Source: Ctenosaura bakeri (taxonomy: Eukaryota > Chordata > Lepidosauria > Squamata > Iguanidae). Taken from it: DNA of 64,000 nucleotides. The DNA is taken from the NCBI GenBank assembly GCA_948474755.1, contig CAOLHI010002524.1:1-64000 (forward strand), given 5' to 3'. The notes under the pieces are model-generated. The model did not search any database. It saw nothing but the letters and a program-made list of their open reading frames with translations, and was not told where the DNA came from. Positions within the stretch are counted from its first letter, which is position 1. Each line of letters opens with the position of its first letter. Positions 12,009-24,227 of the stretch are shown in pieces. The translations under genes were made by a program, and so were the position numbers.

Positions 12009-13226
12009 TCAAACAACATGACAGCAAGTAGTTTGACCAGGGGTACACAGAAGTCCCTCCTTCGGATTTCGCTGAATATTCACAGATATTGTTTTTTCAC
12101 ACAGAGGTAGTTGTAGCACATTATTTTTCAAGTTCTTGCTTTTTATTCGTTCCAATTCATTTGCAGTGTCTGACATTTGATCAGAAAAGAATTTTATGCT
12201 GCCTAAAGAAGAGGCTGGATTTACACTCCCAGCAGAACTTATACACATTTTCCATGTTGACTTCTCTTGCACTTTAACACTGGAAAATGAAATGGCATTT
12301 TGGGGATCAATAATGTATTTCGTGCTACTATGAATTTGTGAACCTAAGCAGAGGCTCATCAATTTGAGGCTTTCCACCAGCTCACCTGCACTTCTTGAAG
12401 ACAACTGCATGGAATTACCAGACCCAGCACACCTGCGGGTAGAACCTGAATTATTATTTGTGCCTCCACCAGAACTACCAGAAGGACTTCCACCCCCTTT
12501 ACCGTTATCACCAGGGCTTGTTTTGTCTACCCCTCCATTCCCATTGCTTGGTTTTCCTTGTCCACTGCCATCTCCCTGATTGCCAGGGGGGCCTTCGCTA
12601 CTATCCCGTCTATGCCAGGAGTAAGTAAAGCCACTGTCTTTATCAAGACGTCGCCTACTTTCTGAATCATCATCACTGGTTTCAGAGCTACTGCAGCTTG
12701 ATCCCCGACCCTGGCTTTTCCTTCTGTGATAACGTTTGTGCACAGTGCTGGGTGAAGCAATATTCATTTTTAGCCTGCTAAGTTTAGGGGGTAAGTTCTC
12801 ATCCATATCAAATTCATCATCAGATTCCCCTTCCTCAAAGATCTGATTGAGAACTGGAGCACTTTTCCGAGAAGTAAGGCGGTTTGTAACTGAAGGTTTC
12901 CGGCGTAAAACAACTTGAGTTGAAAGGGAAACTGTTTTTTTATCTTCTTCATCCTCTTCCTCATCTTCTTCAACCCTAAACAAGCACTTCCGACCACTAG
13001 TTGTAGGCTTTAAGCTCACTGAAGGAACAACAGAAAGTGCTGGTCCAGCTAATTCAGGAATATCCTCTTTCTTTGATGAATCATTAAGTGCTTTACTCCT
13101 GTGACCATTAAGAACATTCTCAGCACTGCGAGCTGGAGACTGTGGAACAGCTCCATGGACAGAGGAGAAGCTGTAAGGTCATCTTCTAGGTCTTGAGGAA
13201 CATCAATTTTTGTTGGCCATGATTGC
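12009..13226 (-). CDS. SNRK: SNRK terminal coding exon 7: disordered C-terminal half, with a one-base frame break
   Basis: The acceptor CCTTTAG precedes 13226. The exon reads QSWPTKIDVPQDLEDDLTAS (from residue 361), then PLS, and then the frame shifts by one at 13157-13158. After the shift it reads HGAVPQSPARS and runs to the stop at 12009-12011. Downstream are an acidic run (EEDEEEDEEDKK), SLSTQVVLRRKPS, SAPVLNQIFEEGESDDEFD, a basic KRYHRRKS patch, a Ser-rich SCSSSETSDDDSES segment, a long Gly/Ser/Asn-rich stretch, the AGELVESLKLMSLCLGSQ helix, and the conserved end LPLCEKTISVNIQRNPKEG...CCHVV. The order matches mammalian SNRK throughout, and both frames are plainly coding. With one C restored the exon completes a 765-aa protein. 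As read, translation stops at the TAG at 13051-13049 after 418 residues, keeping kinase and UBA but losing the tail. An apparent start at 13019 is an internal GTG (Val), not a real start. Confidence 0.95.
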
Positions 13227-14093
13227 CTAAAGGAATTAAAAGAAAATACAGAAAACTAGTGCTTGCAATTTTAGTGAATCTAAATGGCAAACAAAAACAT
13301 TTAAATCAAAATGTATAGCACAAGATGGGTTTGTTGCTTTGAAAGATAAAATAGTAAAAATTGAAATGTATTTTTAAAATTGACCAAGGATCATGTTTTC
13401 ACGTGTTTGCTGGGCTCCAAAGAACTGAACAAATTGTTCTGTCAGGCTGTACAACCACTATTGTTTTGGGCTCAGCTTTTTCAACCCTCAAACCAATTGG
13501 AAGCCTATTTTTATAGGTGAAAAGATTTTCAAAAGCAATTTGTCATATGCTGTATGAGGGATGAGCGTACCCATATCCAAGCATATCTATCTTTGAATCT
13601 GTAGCTGTCCTGGGAAACACCTTTTTGAAGAGCCAGATAGAGCTTTTATGAAATTGCTCTAAAAATGTCTCTTAAGGACATGAACAGCTTAACTCTTGCT
13701 TATTTTAAGAATTATTCACTGGTGAAACCTAACTTTTCCCCAGTTTTTATACATTTTTTAAATACATGGAGAAAGCACAAAATACAAGATCACTTCTTCC
13801 CCATTCTCTTAAGTCAGAGTCACTTATTTTGGAGAAATGAAGCCAGGAACAGACACTCTTAGCTGGAGAAGCCAGGGAAGTAATTAGTGAAGAGGCATGA
13901 TAATCTAAGAAATACTGTGATACACTTAGGTTAAACTTTTAAAATATTAGCCAGAGTGAGTACTGAAGCCACCATGAACTCCTGTGACTTTTAAGGAAAC
14001 TGCTCAAGCCTTTCTGTAAGTAAGTGGGGCTTATGATTCAGTTGTAGGCTTTCATTCCTAACCTGGAAGCAAGCAAATCAAAGGGCCTTTCCA

Positions 14094-14280
14094 CCCTATA
14101 CTGTTATAGTGCTATTCTACTTTCAACATCCTGTGGAATTCTGGGTTTTGTAGTTTACTGAGGCCAAAGAACTCCCTGGCTGAGAATTCTAACTGCCCCT
14201 CCCTAAACTGCAAACCCCAGGATCTCATAAGAAGTTGAAAATGGAATAATAGCACTATAACAGTGTAGTGTGGAAAGAAA
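14094..14280. mobile_element. GGCC-type palindromic MITE in SNRK intron 6
   Basis: The left arm contains ACTGTTATAGTGCTATTCTA and ACATCCTGTGGAATTCTGGG. The right arm carries their inverted forms, ending ATAACAGTGTAGTGTGGAAAG. The left end is GGCCTTTCCAC. Same family as the elements at 44233, 44905 and 52299. Confidence 0.75.
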
Positions 14281-14964
14281 AAGCTAGGAATCAGGAAAAA
14301 AAAAGAGTAGATTGTATGATTTAGAGTTCTACAGGGAAAGGAACTGTCCAAAACAGAGAGGGGATGTGAATAGAAGAGAGAGGAAGCAAATAATCTTGTT
14401 GACGCCCAGGAAGAACATTTAACCTAAGTGAATAGCAGATATCACACAGTGCACCATATAATCAACAAGGGACAACACCAAATTGTAGGACATTATGAGT
14501 GAGAGGCCAGGTAGCAGAGAATTCTTGCAACATTTACATCACATTCATTTCACTATTTTTAGTTTTGATGCAATTTCTTCTTTCTTTTTGATATCTAATG
14601 ATTCTGTTCTGCTTATGATAAATTTAGTCCATTTCCTTTCACTGCTTTACTGTCAATTCTTTTTTCAGAATGTGTATCCATGAAGCCCATTCCTACACAT
14701 GTATATGTATGTAGAAGTTAAGTCCTGTTTTAGGCAGATTCATATCAGCTTGAGATACCTCATTCACAGCACAGAATTGCAGTCTTGGCCTTCAGCTCAC
14801 ACTAGATGCAACTAGTGTAAATCCTATGACCAAGATTGGCCATTTCTGTCTCCACCCCCCCCCCCAAAACACCAGTGTGTCCTCTGGACTGGACTGGAAC
14901 AATGGGTAGAGGAGTTAATACTTCCCCCACAATGTTCTCCATCATAAAATAAACTTCTGCTGAA

Positions 14965-15189
14965 GGAGCCCTGGTGGCGCAGTGGTTAAATGCCAGTACT
15001 GCAAGCCACAAGGTTGTGAGTTCGATCCTGCCCGGCTCCAAGGTTAACTCAGCCTTCCATCCTTCCGTAGGTTGGTAAAATGAGTACCCAGCTTGTTGGG
15101 GGCATGTACAGAAATACATGCTATTTGTAAGTTGTTTGCCGCTTCGATCCATATGGAGAGGCGGGATACAAATAAATTAAAAAAAAAAG
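14965..15189 (+). repeat. tRNA-derived SINE
   Basis: The start is GGAGCCCTGGTGGCGCAGTGG, with a clean pol III A box (TGGCGCAGTGG, 14975-14985) and B box (GTTCGATCC, 15020-15028). The tail reads GCGGGATACAAATAAATTAA plus an A run. This is a different SINE family from the one with the gacttgaaggcacac tail. Confidence 0.85.
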
Positions 15190-15959
15190 ATATTTGGTCA
15201 ATTGAAAACACACACACACAATTTTATAAAAAGACAATCTGCATCTTTGGGGGCAGTGATATTTAGTGTCAAAATGCAGTAATACTTAGTGAGAAAGGTT
15301 TAACTCCTTCTCTTAGAAACCCTAACAACCTCCTTCCCAACTCCTCCCTGCTGGTTACTTTTTGAGAAGCAAAATGGGCAGCCAGCCCCAAACATGGAAT
15401 TTCAAATAATACCATGTCACATCTAGTTTGTCAATTCTTTTCTTTGAGACTTACATTTCTTAAAATAAACTTATTTCCTTTTTATGGCCTCACTGATGGG
15501 AGTATTTCAAGTACAGTAGCCTTTTCCAGGACTTGTGCATGCTTCTTCTATTCTGCAGTACACATTTTTATTTTAGCCTCTATTATAGTGACTTTAAATA
15601 GCTCCCAGCCTTCCTGAAGGGATCCTCCTAATTATACCTTTCAGCTTCTTTTAACTATTCAATTTCAAAAATAAAACTGTGTTGTACTTTCTAGTTAATT
15701 TATCTTGTCACATGGCCCCCTCCTCTTCCACCAAAAGTTACATAATAATGCTGAAATTTTTACTGGATCTCAGCTGCCTCATATTTTTGTATCTCAAAGT
15801 CACCAACAGAATTTTGGCTAGAAAAGCCACTGTTCTGACAGCTTCTCATGTGCACTGTCTTATTATCAAGCATCCTAATTCACCTTCCTTAGCTTTAAAT
15901 TTCCTAGCATTAACACATGCATACTTAACTATTTTCCCTCTAAATAAGGGGGGGGCAAA

Positions 15960-16075
15960 TGTGGCCTTATAAGTGTTGGTGGACCACAATTCCCTAACTG
16001 ACATAACCAGAGGTGAGGGATAATAGGAGCTGTAATTCTGCTAGAGGGCCATGTGTTTCTCATCCTTACCCTAAA
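15960..16075. mobile_element. Decayed palindromic MITE
   Basis: Inverted GTGTTGGTGGACCACAATTCC / GGAGCTGTAATTCTGC... arms resemble the 80-bp palindromic MITE at 46919. Boundaries are not clear. Confidence 0.4.
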
Positions 16076-16424
16076 GACTGCATACATAACTTCCCTTGTC
16101 CTGTAGTTCATCAAGTTAATGACACTGCAAGGAGACATTTATCCTATGAATTCAACACCTGAATTGCATATTCTATGAGGAAAAATGACATTCTGCCAGT
16201 TAGTCCAGAAGTAAACAATCTGCACATTACTGACTTCAGTAAGTATTAAGACACTTAAGCTTGCCCAAATAGACAGACTGTTGACCTGGGCCAGTTACAG
16301 GAAGCTCACAACTTTTTTTGTTACAGCAGCTTTACTGGCTGTAGGTCTTTCACAAGAGACAATCCTTATAAAACTCTATATGGCTTATATCTACAGTACT
16401 GGTAGGATCGTATTCTCCCAGATG

Positions 16425-16850
16425 AGCCTACCTGGGCTCTGAGGACTTGGGAAACAGGCCCTTCTCTTGGTCCCACAATCCTCATAGGGATTATTTGGTG
16501 AGGGTGTGAGAGAGGGCATTCACAATGGCTGGGTCCCAGGCTGTAGAACTTCCTTCCAAGGGAGGATTAACTTTTTTCTTCCACCCACAAGGAAAAACCT
16601 TTTTACTCCAGTAGGCTTTCAGCAATTACTTGGCTGTTGAGGAAAGGGCTTTTAATGGATAGGTGTTTTTAAATTCAGTTATATTTCTAGGTTACAGCTT
16701 TTTTCAATTATGCCTTAACATGCTAACTGTTTATATTGTTCTACCATGTACCTGCTTTTCTCTTTTTTTTAACTGTACCTGATTTAATTTTATCAGTCAC
16801 TTTGGGTTCCAGTTCTGGGAGAAAGGCAAGATATATCAAATATGTCAATC
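16425..16850 (+). mobile_element. L2-like LINE 3' end, decayed
   Basis: The sequence CTGTAGAACTTCCTTCCAAGG, then AAGGAAAAACCTTTTTACTC and GGCTTTCAGCAATT, follows the order of the ORF2 end and 3'UTR of L2-like LINEs. No usable frame remains. Confidence 0.45.
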
Positions 16851-17866
16851 ACACTTTGCTCCACAAAGAGAAAGAAACTTTCTGGCTGGGAACAGCCCAA
16901 GTTTCTCCTCACAAGATACAGATATGCAAAAGGATTTGAACAGAAGCACGGCACTTCCATTCTGAATTAAATATTTCTGATATGGGAAGCCCCAGATGGC
17001 TTGGGACTGCAATAATGGGAAGAAACAATTCTCCCTATATATGGCTGATAGAGGACTGAGGGCTGCTAGAGAAGCCATGATTAATGTCCTCACCTAGAAG
17101 AACAACACTGTGTGAGGACATGGGAGATCATGTTTTCAGCTGTGGCACTCCAGTTGTGGAATGATTCTCTTGGGGGCAAAGTAAAAAATGACTGTTTACA
17201 AAATCCTCTGGAGCCTGATTGACTTACTTACTCTAAAATCTTAACACATGTCTTCAAATTGCTTTAACCCTTTTAACTTGTTTCTAACTTGTTAAATTAT
17301 TTAATATATATTTTAATTGGTCTATTGTCTTAAACTGATTTTATTAGTACACCACGCTGAAATCTCATTATAGGAAATACATACATTAAAAAATAATTTT
17401 TCACTCTGCATCTACAAACCCTAGTTAGCTTTCTTATTCTTGATGTTGGTAAATTCTGCCTGCTCTCCATCCCTGGAATAGAGAAGAGATTCTGCAAAAG
17501 CTGAAAAGCTTATTCTCTGCTACAGTTGTAGCCTTCACAGCAGCAAGAGGAAGCTTGAATATCATTTCCTTTTGCCATTTAACAGAGGATTCAATGACAG
17601 AAAAGCTGAGAATGTCAACATCACAACAGGGAAAACTATGAAGTTGTAATTCCATGGTTATGCTACAGCTAAAGGCCTGTAACTAATCACAATTCATTGC
17701 TGAAAAGCTACAAACAACATGTAAGCAATAACACATTACCTTCACTTCACAACCTGTTCAAAATTTACAGGTGTAAAATTATCAGAAAAAAAAATGGCAA
17801 GTCTTTTTGAAGAGTATCAAATGAATAATCATATGCAATACAATCTGAATACTTTTTAATACTCAC

Positions 17867-18001
17867 CTAAACTGAGCTTTGATATTGCTTGGGCTTGCTG
17901 ATCTGGTTTGTATTTCTTTTTCTTGCTTCTCTCGTAAAATCCGCTCTGCTAGTAAGAAGTAGGTAGCAGTGATGTGATTGTATTTGTTAGTTTCCAGCGC
18001 C
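17867..18001 (-). CDS. SNRK: SNRK coding exon 6: second half of the UBA domain (residues 315-360)
   Basis: The acceptor TTTCCTCCAG precedes 18001 and a GTGAGT donor follows 17867. The 135-bp exon completes Glu315 and reads [20 protein letters not shown], the UBA helices 2-3, followed by the basic, charged [13 protein letters not shown] and SPSNIKAQF. It ends with AG of Arg360, which the first base of the terminal exon completes. Lys replaces the Arg I recall in mammals at TNRYNHI, a conservative change. The polypyrimidine tract and both splice sites are strong, and the phase is consistent with exons 5 and 7. Confidence 0.96.
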
Positions 18002-21000
18002 CTGGAGGAAATAAAATTAAAATGGAACACATCATACATTAGTGGTTTTCTGAAACTGGACATACAGCCAACAAAACTTAAAATGCTCCTAAAAAAAATA
18101 CCCAACAATGGCTTAAAGCACAAATTAGTGTTTGACATCTTGACTAAGACTTGCACAATCTAACATGGCAAGTTAAATAATCACACCACGTTATCCTAAG
18201 GAAAGCATCCAAACACTCAGTAGATTTTCCTGGATTACCTACTGGATGCAAGTCTCTGCTTCAGAAATCTTTTCCAACTGTCAAAAATACTATTTCAATT
18301 TTGCTTTAGCATCTATCTATAAAATCTTCTGTCAGGGCTGAACATCTTTTGCCAAACTGAAAATGTGCAGGCATGGTGCAGTTATGCACCCCTTTACGAT
18401 TATGATTATTGGGAGCTGGACCTCCTTGACTGTCTCTCTGGGTGGTCTCTAGGAAGCACCACACACAGACTTTCTTCACGTTCTCCCCCTCCACCCCAAG
18501 TGTGATAGCACTACTGCTAGCATGCTACTACTGTGGCAAACACCAAACAAGGATGAAACAAAGGACAGAAATAAATTCATGAACAAGGCACATAATAATT
18601 AAAATACAAATACTGGAGAACAGTCGTGTGTTATCATTTCACTTTCAGCCCAAAAGACTGAAACTAAAAGCAACTATTTAATTTAGAGGAAATGAAGGTA
18701 ACATTCTCTTAAGTTTATAAACATTCTTCCTCCTGATAGTTCAGATTAGTTTTAGAAGAACAAATGCTTTCTGCCTGAGACAATTACTGTCCATTCCTCT
18801 AAAGACAGACACTCAGGCAAAGAAAAATGAAGCAATGAAGATCATCTCAGAGAGCAGAAGATATTCCTTATTTTTCCTCCTGGAGATCTATTCAGTATGT
18901 CAAGCAACTCTGCTCCCACTGCTCAATGGGCCTAAGGGAAGCTTACCCTTAACACTGAGTCAGAAAACGGCTCAGTGGCTAAAATGGACTCTGAGCCAGA
19001 CTACTGACATGAGTTACATCTGCTCAATTATCAGGCATAACAGGAGAGAGTCAAGAAAACCTTCTGTTTATACTGATTGAAGAACTTAACACTTGCGAAT
19101 TCAAAGGCCTTTACAATAGAATGCGACCAAACTGCACCCAATGCTGCGACATTTACTGTCTGAGAACTGAACATACTCATCAGTATGAATTGTAAGCAGA
19201 CATAATGTTTAAAAAGAGAAAAGGTCTTACAGGAAGGAATAAGGCAATCATATACCAGGAATGTCTGTTTTCCTGATATCAATCCCCTACCTGCCATCCC
19301 CACAACTTTCTGATTACAGAACATGACATGAAACAAGGTGGGTCACACAAGTCCCAATCCCCTGGCACGCAGACACTTCAGCTGCAACTTGGTGTTCCTC
19401 CCACCCTGTTTCACATAGTGAGAAGGACAGAGGCAGTATGAATAACTGCATGATTATTTTACTACACTTTACATGTGACCTGCAGGTAACCCATCTTCAA
19501 CAAGTTACCAATATTTTGTAGTCTATTTTTCTGAACTAATTGTTTTATCAGCCAGTTTGCAGACTAATGTGGAAAAGGAGAACAGGAAAGATAAAAATAT
19601 TGTGGACATGCACATTTTTTTCTGAACTTGAGAAGACAAACAGCTGAGGTCTCTCACCACAATTCTCTGCTTGTTAGCTGTTTGATGACTGCTGAAAATG
19701 AAATGACAAATTACTTAGACATTAGCCTCCCTGGTGAAGGTCTTCTTACCATTCAAACAGAAAATCATTGACCTAAAGCCAAACTGGAATAACTGCAATA
19801 TAAAAACTGTTTAAAATGGTAGCTTACTCCACTATGGTATCTCTGTCTGCGATGTCTCCCAGAACCATTCGTTGTATTATGCTGTTGTGCTCTTCTTCTG
19901 AAAGATTTTTGTATGAAACTAGAGGAATGTTATATTTTGTTGCAGGTGATGGATCAACTCCCTGTAGCCAGGGGTGGTTTTCAATTTCTTCTAAAGATGC
20001 TCTTCGTTTTGGGTCTCTTTGCAGCATCCGTGTAATTAAACTAGGAATTGAGAAACAGCTCCATAAGCACATTAGCATCATTACATTATGGTATGCTCTC
20101 CCAAAGCTGCCTTTTCCATACATCCCACCTTAGGCACTTCGTTGATGTACAAGGATGCCCCATACTGCCCCTCGCCTTGCCTTGAAAGAAACCTAAGGAA
20201 TACTATTCCTTGTGCTTAAAGCTAACTTGTTACATCAAAATAAAAATTCTTTTGAGAGCATGGATGTTTATTTGTTTGTTTACAAGGTAAGCTAGCATGC
20301 TTATCTACTGCAAAATATTTTGATTTGCCCTTAAATGCCCATTTGATGCTCTCTGTACATATGTGATAAAAAGAGTAGCCAGAAGGAAAGATAACTGTAT
20401 GGCATATAGTGAGGAGCATTACCATGACAATCTGCAACAAAGGGCTCTGATGCAGAGACTTACAACATATAGTTACCCTTTTAATACTTTCCCACTCATT
20501 AGTTTTTCAAATGAGTAATGGAACTGCAGTGTGACTGACCCTGATATGTTACTTAGAAAAGCAAACAATTATAGCAAATGCAAAACTGCAATTAAGAGGC
20601 CAATTAAATCTTTCATTCCAGACAGAACAATTTTTATTTAGCACAACTGGGTTCTTAAACCATATATTCCGCCTTTATTCCTCAATAAGCTATACAGAAA
20701 ATAGCTCAATAAAATAATGTTTATAGTTTTTCTGGTTTCCAACCACCAAGGAGTTCCTGGGGTTCACTGCATCCATGAAATTTGTACCTCCCAACTGATT
20801 CCCCAGTCTGAACAAGTTACCCCTTCCAGAAGAGATCTACAAATGAACAATTATTTAATGAATGAAATTTTAAAGTTAATAGGCAAATATTTTCAGCAGT
20901 AAAACTGAAATGTATATACACATGCACACCTCTTCCAAGGAGATAAAGATAGCATGTATTGTTCACATACACACATCCACCCAATTTATACTATCAACAA

Positions 21001-21181
21001 CTCTGTGAAGTAGGTCAAATTGAAAGGCAGGGTCTGTACCTTATTCATTCAGTAGATCTTATGGATGAGTGGAGATATAACCTTGTATTCCGCCAGCCCT
21101 AAGCATTCTACAATATTTATTTACTAAATTGCCAGCACTGTTATTTTCATCTCAAAACATTCTGTAAAATATTTTACTTAC
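18002..21181 (-). other. SNRK: SNRK introns 5 (18002-19827) and 4 (20041-21181)
   Basis: These introns flank exon 5 and have consensus ends. I see no clear mobile element or gene in either, only AT-rich unique-looking sequence. Confidence 0.85.
19828..20040 (-). CDS. SNRK: SNRK coding exon 5: end of the kinase domain and start of the UBA region (residues 245-315)
   Basis: The exon lies between a TTCCTAG acceptor (first base 20040) and a GTAAGC donor (after 19828). It is 213 bp and encodes LITRMLQRDPKRRASLEEI, containing the invariant RxxxxR of kinase subdomain XI, the HPWL motif and then NLSEEEHNSIIQRMVLGDIA, the first helix of the ubiquitin-associated (UBA) domain that AMPK-related kinases carry after the catalytic domain. 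UBA domains in this family help hold the kinase in an active form; this is family knowledge. Residue 311 is Thr in DRDTIVE, where mammals have Ala as I recall. The exon ends after GA of Glu315. Confidence 0.96.
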
Positions 21182-21323
21182 TCTTTACATTCTTTAGACA
21201 CACGAGATGGCACTGTGTATTTACAGTCCATTATCATAGTCAAAGTTTCACTGTCATTGGCTTCTTGGAAAGGTGGTTGTCCACACACCAACATGTAAAG
21301 AATAACTCCCAAGCTCCATATAT
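21182..21323 (-). CDS. SNRK: SNRK coding exon 4: kinase C-lobe (residues 197-244)
   Basis: The acceptor CTCAG precedes 21323 and a GTAAGT donor follows 21182. The 142-bp exon starts by completing Asp197 and reads [19 protein letters not shown], the kinase subdomain IX DxWSxG motif and the hydrophobic F-helix, then the segment ending in KECK. It ends two bases into Asp245. One difference from the mammalian protein as I recall it is LYMLV instead of LFMLV, a conservative change also seen in other CAMK-group kinases. The phase matches both neighbours exactly. The exon is too short and too split to stand out as an ORF and was found by matching the expected protein and splice signals. Confidence 0.95.
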
Positions 21324-23314
21324 CTGAGGGAGTGGGGAGGAAATACACTGAATGTTAGTGTTTAGTTTAGTATAACTATATTTAAATCAACTTTTTAATC
21401 ATTCACAAATCATTCACAGATCTAAGACATAAATGAAAAGAGATTTAAAGATTCACTTCTATACAAGAATAGGATATGCACAATCCACTCCCAGTTAACT
21501 ACCAGTAGATCCCAAATAAGAAGACATCTGCCACACATACTAGAGAGCCACTGCCACTCAAAAGATAGGAATGCATTAGATTGATCAGTGATGTGACACA
21601 GTACTAGGTAACATCATGTGCTTCCTTAAAAAAAGGAAAAAGGATTCAGATTAAAATGAAATCTTCTGTAAAAAGACCAAAATGAAACTAAATTGTAAGG
21701 GTGCTGCTTTTTTTTTTTAAAAAAAGTATTGATTATACAAAGTTGACTTCCAATAAATTGCTTATCTCTGTTTATATACAAAATACTTCTTTGTTACATC
21801 CTGCAACATGCTAACCTAAAAAAAATCTGTTGGTTGATAACAGGAATAAGGAAACTACACTGAATTGCCTAAGTATTTGATGCTATTTAAGTAGCCTCCA
21901 CATTTCACAAGGAGCAAACATTTCACAGGAAAGGAGAAAGAATTGGAGGAAATGTGTACAACTGTGTTTATGTCCTTTTGAGAGCCATTAAGCAGTTTTC
22001 TGCACAACTTTATACATGAATTGTCAGCATATCTTCCTGAGAAGTGCCACTAGAGCTGTATCAAATGTTTCAGAACCATGCTTACAAGAATCAAAGCATC
22101 AACCTGAAACTGGATTTGAAATTTTGTCAAATATTTTAGAAAGATGATCCAAGTGACAGCTGCACTAGAAAAGTCAGTAACTAAAGTCTGCACTGTAAAA
22201 TAAGATTTGGTTGTTTAGGACTAACAAGTCGTACAATTTGCAACGACAACACAAACAATAATGTAGGGTCTTGTTCATTGCTTTAAGTGCTGCTCTCAGT
22301 ACCTATGTACCTTCAAATGCTGATTGGGAAAGAGCTGTTTTGAGCAGGATTCTTAGAACCATGACAACCAAGCAGGGTACATGCAACCTCCTTACATAAC
22401 ATCAAGTCACTACCATGGAAACCAAGCTACGTCACTGACTGTCCCTGCCATGCTCGTCACAAATCTAGAGAGCAAAGAGCACCAAAGCTACACTTGTGTT
22501 TAAATGAACAGGCTCCAAAAAAGGGAAAGTTAATATCTTCTCAAAATGCAGCTGCACACAAAAATGTGAAATACCTATTCTACAATAGAACCAATAGAAG
22601 TCATTCACAGTGCAGGATCAAACTGTATCCTTTACAGAGATGGCTAATCATCTGGAATTTCTACTGTGTTTTGAAATACAGTCATCTGTCCACATTTCTG
22701 GAGATTACAGACACAGAATCCCTGCAAAAGTGGGAAAACTGTGAATATCTATAGGCCCCCACAAACCACATATAAAACACAAAAAAGTACAATACACTTG
22801 CATCCATGGTGGGGAGCACACGAGCCACCTGGCTCTGCCTTTGAGCAGCAGAGTTCCTTGGCCAGGCAGAACCAGGCGGCTGGCTGGTGGAGCTTGCAAA
22901 CTCAAGGTTTGTTTTGCTAGATACACCCTGTGGGCTTAGTCCTAAAGTTTCTTTTTTTTCCTTTCAGTCCAATACGAGTATGCCTGGTAAACATTCCCAG
23001 GAGAGTTTCCAGGGAAGATCTGTAAATAACATATTCTCAATAGGCTTGTTCATGGACCTTTCCTGAAAATCCACATGCACATCATAGTATCACGCTGAAA
23101 TTCTTCATATAGAGGTTAACAGTATGATCCATATTAGCCACCATGCATCTTTGAACAACCAGTACATTCCACAACACAACTGACAAGATTAAGGCTCTAC
23201 ATTATTGACCCCCCCTTTCCAAAAAATAAGAAAGCAAGCAGCTCATTCTCCACTCTACCCACCCCCTGCCTTACTCTCCATACTAATTTCTACTGGCCTA
23301 GAAAATCTTGTGAT

Positions 23315-23385
23315 AGGCTCGTCTTAGGAGTGCCATATATCATAAATGACTTGAAGGCACACAGTGAGGACAACAACAACCAAAA
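23315..23385 (+). repeat. SINE tail fragment
   Basis: The sequence GTGCCATATATCATAAATGACTTGAAGGCACACAG...ACAACAACAAC is the shared SINE tail, without a recognisable head. Confidence 0.5.
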
Positions 23386-24227
23386 GGGACAGCATTCTTA
23401 ACAGGAAAGTTTCAAGGAAGCTTTGTTCTCGAGACCCCTCAGCACAATCAACAGGTTTTCTCAGTACCAATTGCAGACATGCATCCCTACTTCTCCTTCC
23501 CTCTCTAATGAATGTACGTACTGCAATATAGTGAACAGGGTGTGGGGTGGTGACAGTATGAAAACTAGGAAGCACCAGTTGAAAGCAGAGAGGGAATGGT
23601 GAACATGAATGCTAGTATTTAGTATTGTGGGTGCGAGCAGACTTTGAGATTGTGTAGTCTTGTCTACTTTGTTTCTTTCGTAGGAATGAAGTGCTTATTA
23701 ATCTGATGCAGGTATAAAATGGTGGCTGAGGTAGGGTGTAAAACTGATTTAACCCACTGCACCATGTAAGATTACACAGGGATGAACTGTACGTGACTCT
23801 ACATCTGAGTTGCCTCAGATTAGCAACTCTGAAGTTTAAATCAGATTAATAGGGAAGCCTTTATTTCTGCTACTTCTGTGGCTGATGTAAGGCCAATCAA
23901 TGCAAGTAAGAAACTCCTTTTGATCTACTGGAAGTCATGTAATCTACTTGTAGATCTAGCCCTATCACCTGTTCACCACTATTCAACAAGATAGCCCTGC
24001 AACTCACCACAAAAACATGGGGCAAATATATTAAAAAGACTGCATATTAGACAGACACAGGGAAGTTTCACCCCTACCTGATCCTTGCTTATATGGGAAG
24101 TATTAAAAATTTTATAATTAATTTCAACTATTTGGTAGTGAATCTCTGACCAAATACTGTGTAGTTATTTCTTCAGGAAAAATCTGTGCTTCTTAATACG
24201 ATCCCTTGAGCTTCCCCTTTAATACAA

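Larger units (their letters stand above)
13227..17866 (-). other. SNRK: SNRK intron 6
   Basis: A 4.6 kb intron with GT/AG ends. It holds a GGCC-type palindromic MITE (14094-14280), a tRNA-derived SINE (14965-15189), a decayed palindromic MITE near 15960-16075 and an L2-like LINE tail (16425-16850). I see no gene inside it. Confidence 0.9.

Noticed and set aside
12364..12579. Plus-strand proline- and leucine-rich frame
   Set aside because: It is the antisense of the Gly/Ser-rich SNRK tail.
14973..15028. Possible tRNA gene (A and B boxes)
   Set aside because: The boxes belong to a tRNA-derived SINE with a LINE-type tail; no cloverleaf or anticodon arm is intact.
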